58,867 nt of DNA from a virus, in the IMG/VR virus record IMGVR_UViG_3300049203_000265, positions 1 through 58,867 of that record. The stretch is one strand, 5' to 3'. Positions 56,494 through 58,867 of this stretch are shown here, in pieces (the first letter of the stretch is position 1; every line of letters begins with the position of its first letter). The translations under genes were made by a program, and so were the position numbers. The notes below the pieces were generated by a model. The model did no database searches. It saw only the letters and a list, made by a program, of their open reading frames with translations, and was not told where the DNA came from.

Positions 56494-56573
56494 CTCCGGG
56501 AGCCGGCACCTTGGTATACTTACGGGAGAGCGCTCCGGGAGTCCCGGAACCGCCCCGTATCGTCCCGGAGAGC
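56494..56573 (-). repeat. 80-bp dispersed repeat, copy 3 (inverted)
   Basis: The reverse complement matches the copies at 28721 and 48974 over the full 80 bases, including the TCCGGGANTCCCGGA palindrome and GCCGGCTCCCGGA end. It follows the beta-helix gene directly. Confidence 0.85.
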
Positions 56574-56617
56574 GCTAGTTGCGTTCAACTAACGTTCGTA
56601 CGAACTAGGAGGACAGT

Positions 56618-56812
56618 GTGTTCGAGATGCCGTTTCAGTGCGTACGGATCATGTGGTTCAGCCACCCTCAGTCCGGACAGGTCCGGTACCCCGTCTACGG
56701 AGTACCGGAGGCCGCGGCCCGCGACGTGATCGCAGTCATGAAGACTTACGACTTCAAGTTCGAGCCGGAGGCGTCGTCGAGCCTCGCGCACTGCGGAAAG
56801 GGGAGACTGTGA
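56618..56812 (+). CDS. Hypothetical protein, 64 aa
   Basis: AGGAGG precedes GTG-containing bases; the GTG at 56618 keeps proper spacing. Small alpha/beta protein (CVRIMWFSHPQSGQVRYPVYGVPEAAARDVIAVMKTYDF). No family is recognised. Confidence 0.5.
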   Translation: MFEMPFQCVRIMWFSHPQSGQVRYPVYGVPEAAARDVIAVMKTYDFKFEPEASSSLAHCGKGRL

Positions 56813-57048
56813 TGCCGATCACACAGGGAACGGGTCACATGTTCGCCTACGGCGACACGGTGGTCCACTTGACTGACGGTGGCAAGTACGTCGTCACGGG
56901 CACGCCGCCGCTCGTGAAACTGAAGAGCCCCACGACCGGGCTGTGGCACAACGCCTACCAGTACGTCCCGTGCGACGGCCGCCCCGCGACGACGTACGTC
57001 CGCGAAGCGATCGCGTTCGAGGCCAAATTCGGGAGGATACCTCAATGA
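56812..57048 (+). CDS. Hypothetical protein, 78 aa
   Basis: ATG shares a base with the previous stop; a GTG one codon earlier is possible. Small beta protein (HMFAYGDTVVHLTDGGKYVVTGTPPLVKL) with a helical end. Function unknown. Confidence 0.55.
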   Translation: MPITQGTGHMFAYGDTVVHLTDGGKYVVTGTPPLVKLKSPTTGLWHNAYQYVPCDGRPATTYVREAIAFEAKFGRIPQ

Positions 57049-57275
57049 CCATCGACGAGCTCATATCCGTCCTCTACCGGGCGGGCGAGCAGTTCGGGAC
57101 CGGCGCCGAGGTGGTGCTGTGGGACCTGGACAGCTCGGGATACTTCGTGCTGCGGCCCGAGCACGTGGAGGGCCAGACCGGCCCGGACGGCGTGTCCCGC
57201 GTGTCGATCGGCCTCAACGCCTGGACCGACGAGTCGGCCGGGCAGCCACTGGCGAGGCCGACGTGGCGGCCGTGA
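57045..57275 (+). CDS. Hypothetical protein, 76 aa
   Basis: It is coupled by ATGA. N-terminal helix (IDELISVLYRAGEQFG) followed by strands (AEVVLWDLDSSGYFVLRPEHVEG), a recurrent small phage fold. Function unknown. Confidence 0.55.
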   Translation: MTIDELISVLYRAGEQFGTGAEVVLWDLDSSGYFVLRPEHVEGQTGPDGVSRVSIGLNAWTDESAGQPLARPTWRP

Positions 57276-57484
57276 CGATTCCCCGCTGCTGGGTGTGCGG
57301 CAAGGAGCTCGGCCCGGCCTACGGCAGGTTCGACGCCCGCGGCCGGCTGCGCCGCTTCACCTACTCCCTCGTGACCGACGCGACTGGCATCGCGCACCGC
57401 ACGCACCACAGGTGCGCCCCGGACGGCGACGGCCGCGTGACCGGCCGGGGATTGGCCGACTGCCTTCTGGGGGACCGACTGTGA
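57272..57484 (+). CDS. Cysteine/histidine small protein, 70 aa
   Basis: GTG at 57272 gives the usual GTGA overlap; a GTG three codons earlier is possible. CWVCGKEL near the start and HRTHHRC later suggest a metal site. Function unknown. Confidence 0.5.
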   Translation: MTIPRCWVCGKELGPAYGRFDARGRLRRFTYSLVTDATGIAHRTHHRCAPDGDGRVTGRGLADCLLGDRL

Positions 57485-57765
57485 CGCTCCCGCGCCTGAC
57501 GGGCGAGGCTCCGGTGAACCACCGCCGCCTCAGCCGAACCAAGCCGCACATCTGGCGGCAGTACGACGCGCACCCTCCGGTCGGAGAGCCGGGCTGGACG
57601 TGGATGGCGGCGTACGGAGCGCACCGCGCGTCGGCCCCGACCCCGGCGGCCGCGTACAAGATCGTGACCTTCCTGCAGAAGATGCACGAACAGGCGATGG
57701 ACCGCGCCTTCGGGCGCCGCCGCGGCCTGCGCTCGTACTCCGACCCGGGCCTCTGGCAGACGTGA
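57481..57765 (+). CDS. Hypothetical basic protein, 94 aa
   Basis: It is coupled by GTGA. Tryptophan and arginine rich, with a helix (AAAYKIVTFLQKMHEQAMDRAF) and a basic C-terminus. No family is recognised. Confidence 0.5.
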   Translation: MTLPRLTGEAPVNHRRLSRTKPHIWRQYDAHPPVGEPGWTWMAAYGAHRASAPTPAAAYKIVTFLQKMHEQAMDRAFGRRRGLRSYSDPGLWQT

Positions 57766-57989
57766 CGTACGCCTACATCGCGCAGGAGGGCTGGCTCAAC
57801 CGGCTCCCAGCCGAGCCGGGCAGCACGTGGGTCTCGCTCCCGGAGGCCGCGCTCCCGCAGGTGCTCAGATCGACGCGGCGGTCAGTCGCGTGGCTCAACG
57901 CGGGCGACGGCCGGTGGTCCGGTCCGTTCGTCGAGGCCGACGACCGCGACCCGCCGGACGCCCTCGAGCGCAGCGTCAGAGGACTGTAA
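57762..57989 (+). CDS. Hypothetical protein, 75 aa, last gene
   Basis: It is coupled by GTGA and is the last rightward gene before the non-coding right end. Small, mixed alpha/beta (TYAYIAQEGWLNRLPAEPGSTWVSLPEAALPQVL). Function unknown. Confidence 0.5.
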   Translation: MTYAYIAQEGWLNRLPAEPGSTWVSLPEAALPQVLRSTRRSVAWLNAGDGRWSGPFVEADDRDPPDALERSVRGL

Positions 57990-58173
57990 CAGGAGGTGCC
58001 CGCCCACCGGCGGCATGATCGGGCGGCGCCGCGAGCGCGGGGCATGGATCCATAGGCCGGCTCCCGGAAACGGGGATCAGCCCGGGCCGTAACAGGTGAG
58101 CATCAGCCGCCCGGCGGGGGCAGGGGCCGCGATCAGGGGGACGGGCCGTACCGTAAGTTATCGGCACAAAAAA

Positions 58174-58643
58174 CTTATGGTAAACGTTTACGGTAAAACG
58201 AAAAGTTCAATCCGGATAATAACTTAAGTGCGAAACTGCGCCGTGGCGTGCTCTGAGCGGCTCCCGGAGTAGGCAGGGGCGTGTGCAGGGGACCGTGCGA
58301 GTTGTGCATCGCACATCGCACGCGGTGGACGGAAACGTTACCGTAACGTACCGTAACTGCGTGACGGACGGGCTCGGTTTCAGCCAGTTTCTACCCGCGG
58401 CGTCGGCCGAAGCCCGTACACTTAAGTTATTAATTTTGTTGAACTTTAGTATTTACCATATATTTACCATAAATATAATAAAAGTATATAAATGAATATA
58501 TTCCATGATTAGGTCCTATTCAATTGTAATATACAATTTATACTTAAAACCATATATATTCTATTATATAATTAAGTTTTGAAAAGTTATGGTAAACGTA
58601 TGGTAAACCCTAAATATCGTTATAAATTAATAACTTAAGTGCG
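58174..58643. other. Putative replication origin (iterons and AT-rich core)
   Basis: ATGGTAAA-type iterons occur at 58177, 58589 and 58600, with TTTACCAT at 58452 and 58463. A variant CGGTAAA lies at 58191. TTAATAACTTAAGTG occurs at 58627-58641 and inverted at 58419-58433, with a third, slightly shorter copy at 58218-58232. The segment between the inverted pair is strongly AT-rich in an otherwise GC-rich genome. Iterons plus an AT core are the usual signature of an origin. Confidence 0.6.
58419..58641. repeat. 15-bp inverted repeats flanking the AT-rich core
   Basis: CACTTAAGTTATTAA (58419-58433) and TTAATAACTTAAGTG (58627-58641) are perfect inverted copies, 193 bases apart, bounding the AT core. 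Confidence 0.8.
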
Positions 58644-58867
58644 CGGATTCTAGCCGAGCGCCCGGGTAGCACAACTTGTCCCGGACGTCGCACGAGGCAC
58701 AAAAGGTCCCGGAGAGCACTCCGGCGACGCAGGTTGGCCCACTGGGGCGATGGCCGACGCGCGAAGTCCGACGAGCGTGGGCGAAGCCCGTCGCACATCG
58801 CTCCCGGAGGCCCCTGGAACGATTCCTAGATCCGGGGGCGCAGGCTCGTCGGGCGGGCGGCCGGGCG

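Larger units (their letters stand above)
57990..58867. other. Non-coding right end
   Basis: About 880 bases without a convincing gene. The outer parts are GC-rich and scattered with partial dispersed-repeat motifs (CTCCCGGA near 58061, 58260, 58707 and 58801). The centre is strongly AT-rich and carries the origin-like repeats. Two short open frames inside have no ribosome site. Confidence 0.7.

Noticed and set aside
58283-58495. A 70-codon frame entering the AT-rich right end
   Set aside because: No ribosome site, crosses the repeat region and ends in AT-rich low-complexity sequence; more likely non-coding.
1-58867. Integrase, CRISPR array or IS element
   Set aside because: No recombinase signature, no regularly spaced repeat-spacer array and no transposase were seen; the dispersed 80-bp repeats carry no gene.

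Overview
The window is a near-complete genome, or a very large part of one, of a strictly lytic-looking tailed dsDNA phage with a long non-contractile tail (siphovirus plan). It is GC-rich apart from a sharply AT-rich patch at 58.4-58.64 kb. No integrase, excisionase or lysogeny repressor is seen. A Gram-negative, high-GC host (a proteobacterium, inferred) is suggested by a nested Rz/Rz1-type spanin pair, a lipobox lipoprotein, a Tat-like signal peptide and sigma70-like promoters. No phage RNA polymerase is seen, so host polymerase presumably transcribes everything. GTG and TTG starts and 1-4 nt stop/start overlaps are the rule.

Layout. (1) 0.08-0.98 kb: a small leftward operon with a helix-turn-helix-like protein. 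(2) 0.98-1.6 kb: a divergent regulatory region. (3) 1.6-10.2 kb: a terminase-small-subunit-like protein, decoration and fibre-like proteins, a cluster of small membrane proteins (holin candidates) and a fibre with a 20-residue tandem repeat. (4) 10.2-18.3 kb: large terminase, portal, scaffold, major capsid (own promoter and structured leader), connector and neck proteins, tail tube. (5) 18-28.6 kb: tail chaperones joined by a -1 frameshift (GGGAAAC), tape measure, distal tail and hub proteins, a J-like tip protein, an endolysin candidate, spanins and a strong terminator. (6) 28.9-37.5 kb: primase/helicase, family A DNA polymerase, Cas4-like nuclease, VRR-NUC, SNF2 helicase, ssDNA-binding-like protein. 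(7) 37.6-43.8 kb: a nucleotide-metabolism block (carbamoyltransferase, MazG/dCTPase-like, dNMP kinase, thymidylate synthase/dCMP hydroxymethylase homologue, dCMP deaminase, ATP ligase, NUDIX). (8) 43.8-58 kb: many small, mostly unknown early-type genes, an MBD4-like DNA glycosylase, a DnaQ-like exonuclease, a beta-helix protein and a 0.75-kb structured non-coding region ending in a tRNA-like fold. (9) 58.0-58.87 kb: a non-coding right end with an iteron-rich AT core, the best origin candidate.

How it works together. Eleven rightward promoters share a box (GATCRAA or AATCAAA in the right half, GACCAAA before the structural genes) whose first base lies exactly 11 bases before the first base of a TGTACA/TTTACA -35 element, followed by a 17-18 bp spacer and a TATAAT-like -10. 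This suggests one activator or repressor co-ordinating the operons, with two box variants separating early/middle from late classes. Several of these promoters fire almost on the start codon, implying leaderless mRNAs. The nucleotide block reads as a cytosine hypermodification pathway: remove dCTP, hydroxymethylate dCMP, phosphorylate the product, and carbamoylate hydroxymethylcytosine in DNA. That pathway is inferred from families and gene order, not shown.

The observations most worth following are the structured RNA at 45.8-46.5 kb, the promoter/box system, the carbamoyl-cytosine pathway, a family of three 80-bp dispersed repeats, and the putative origin.
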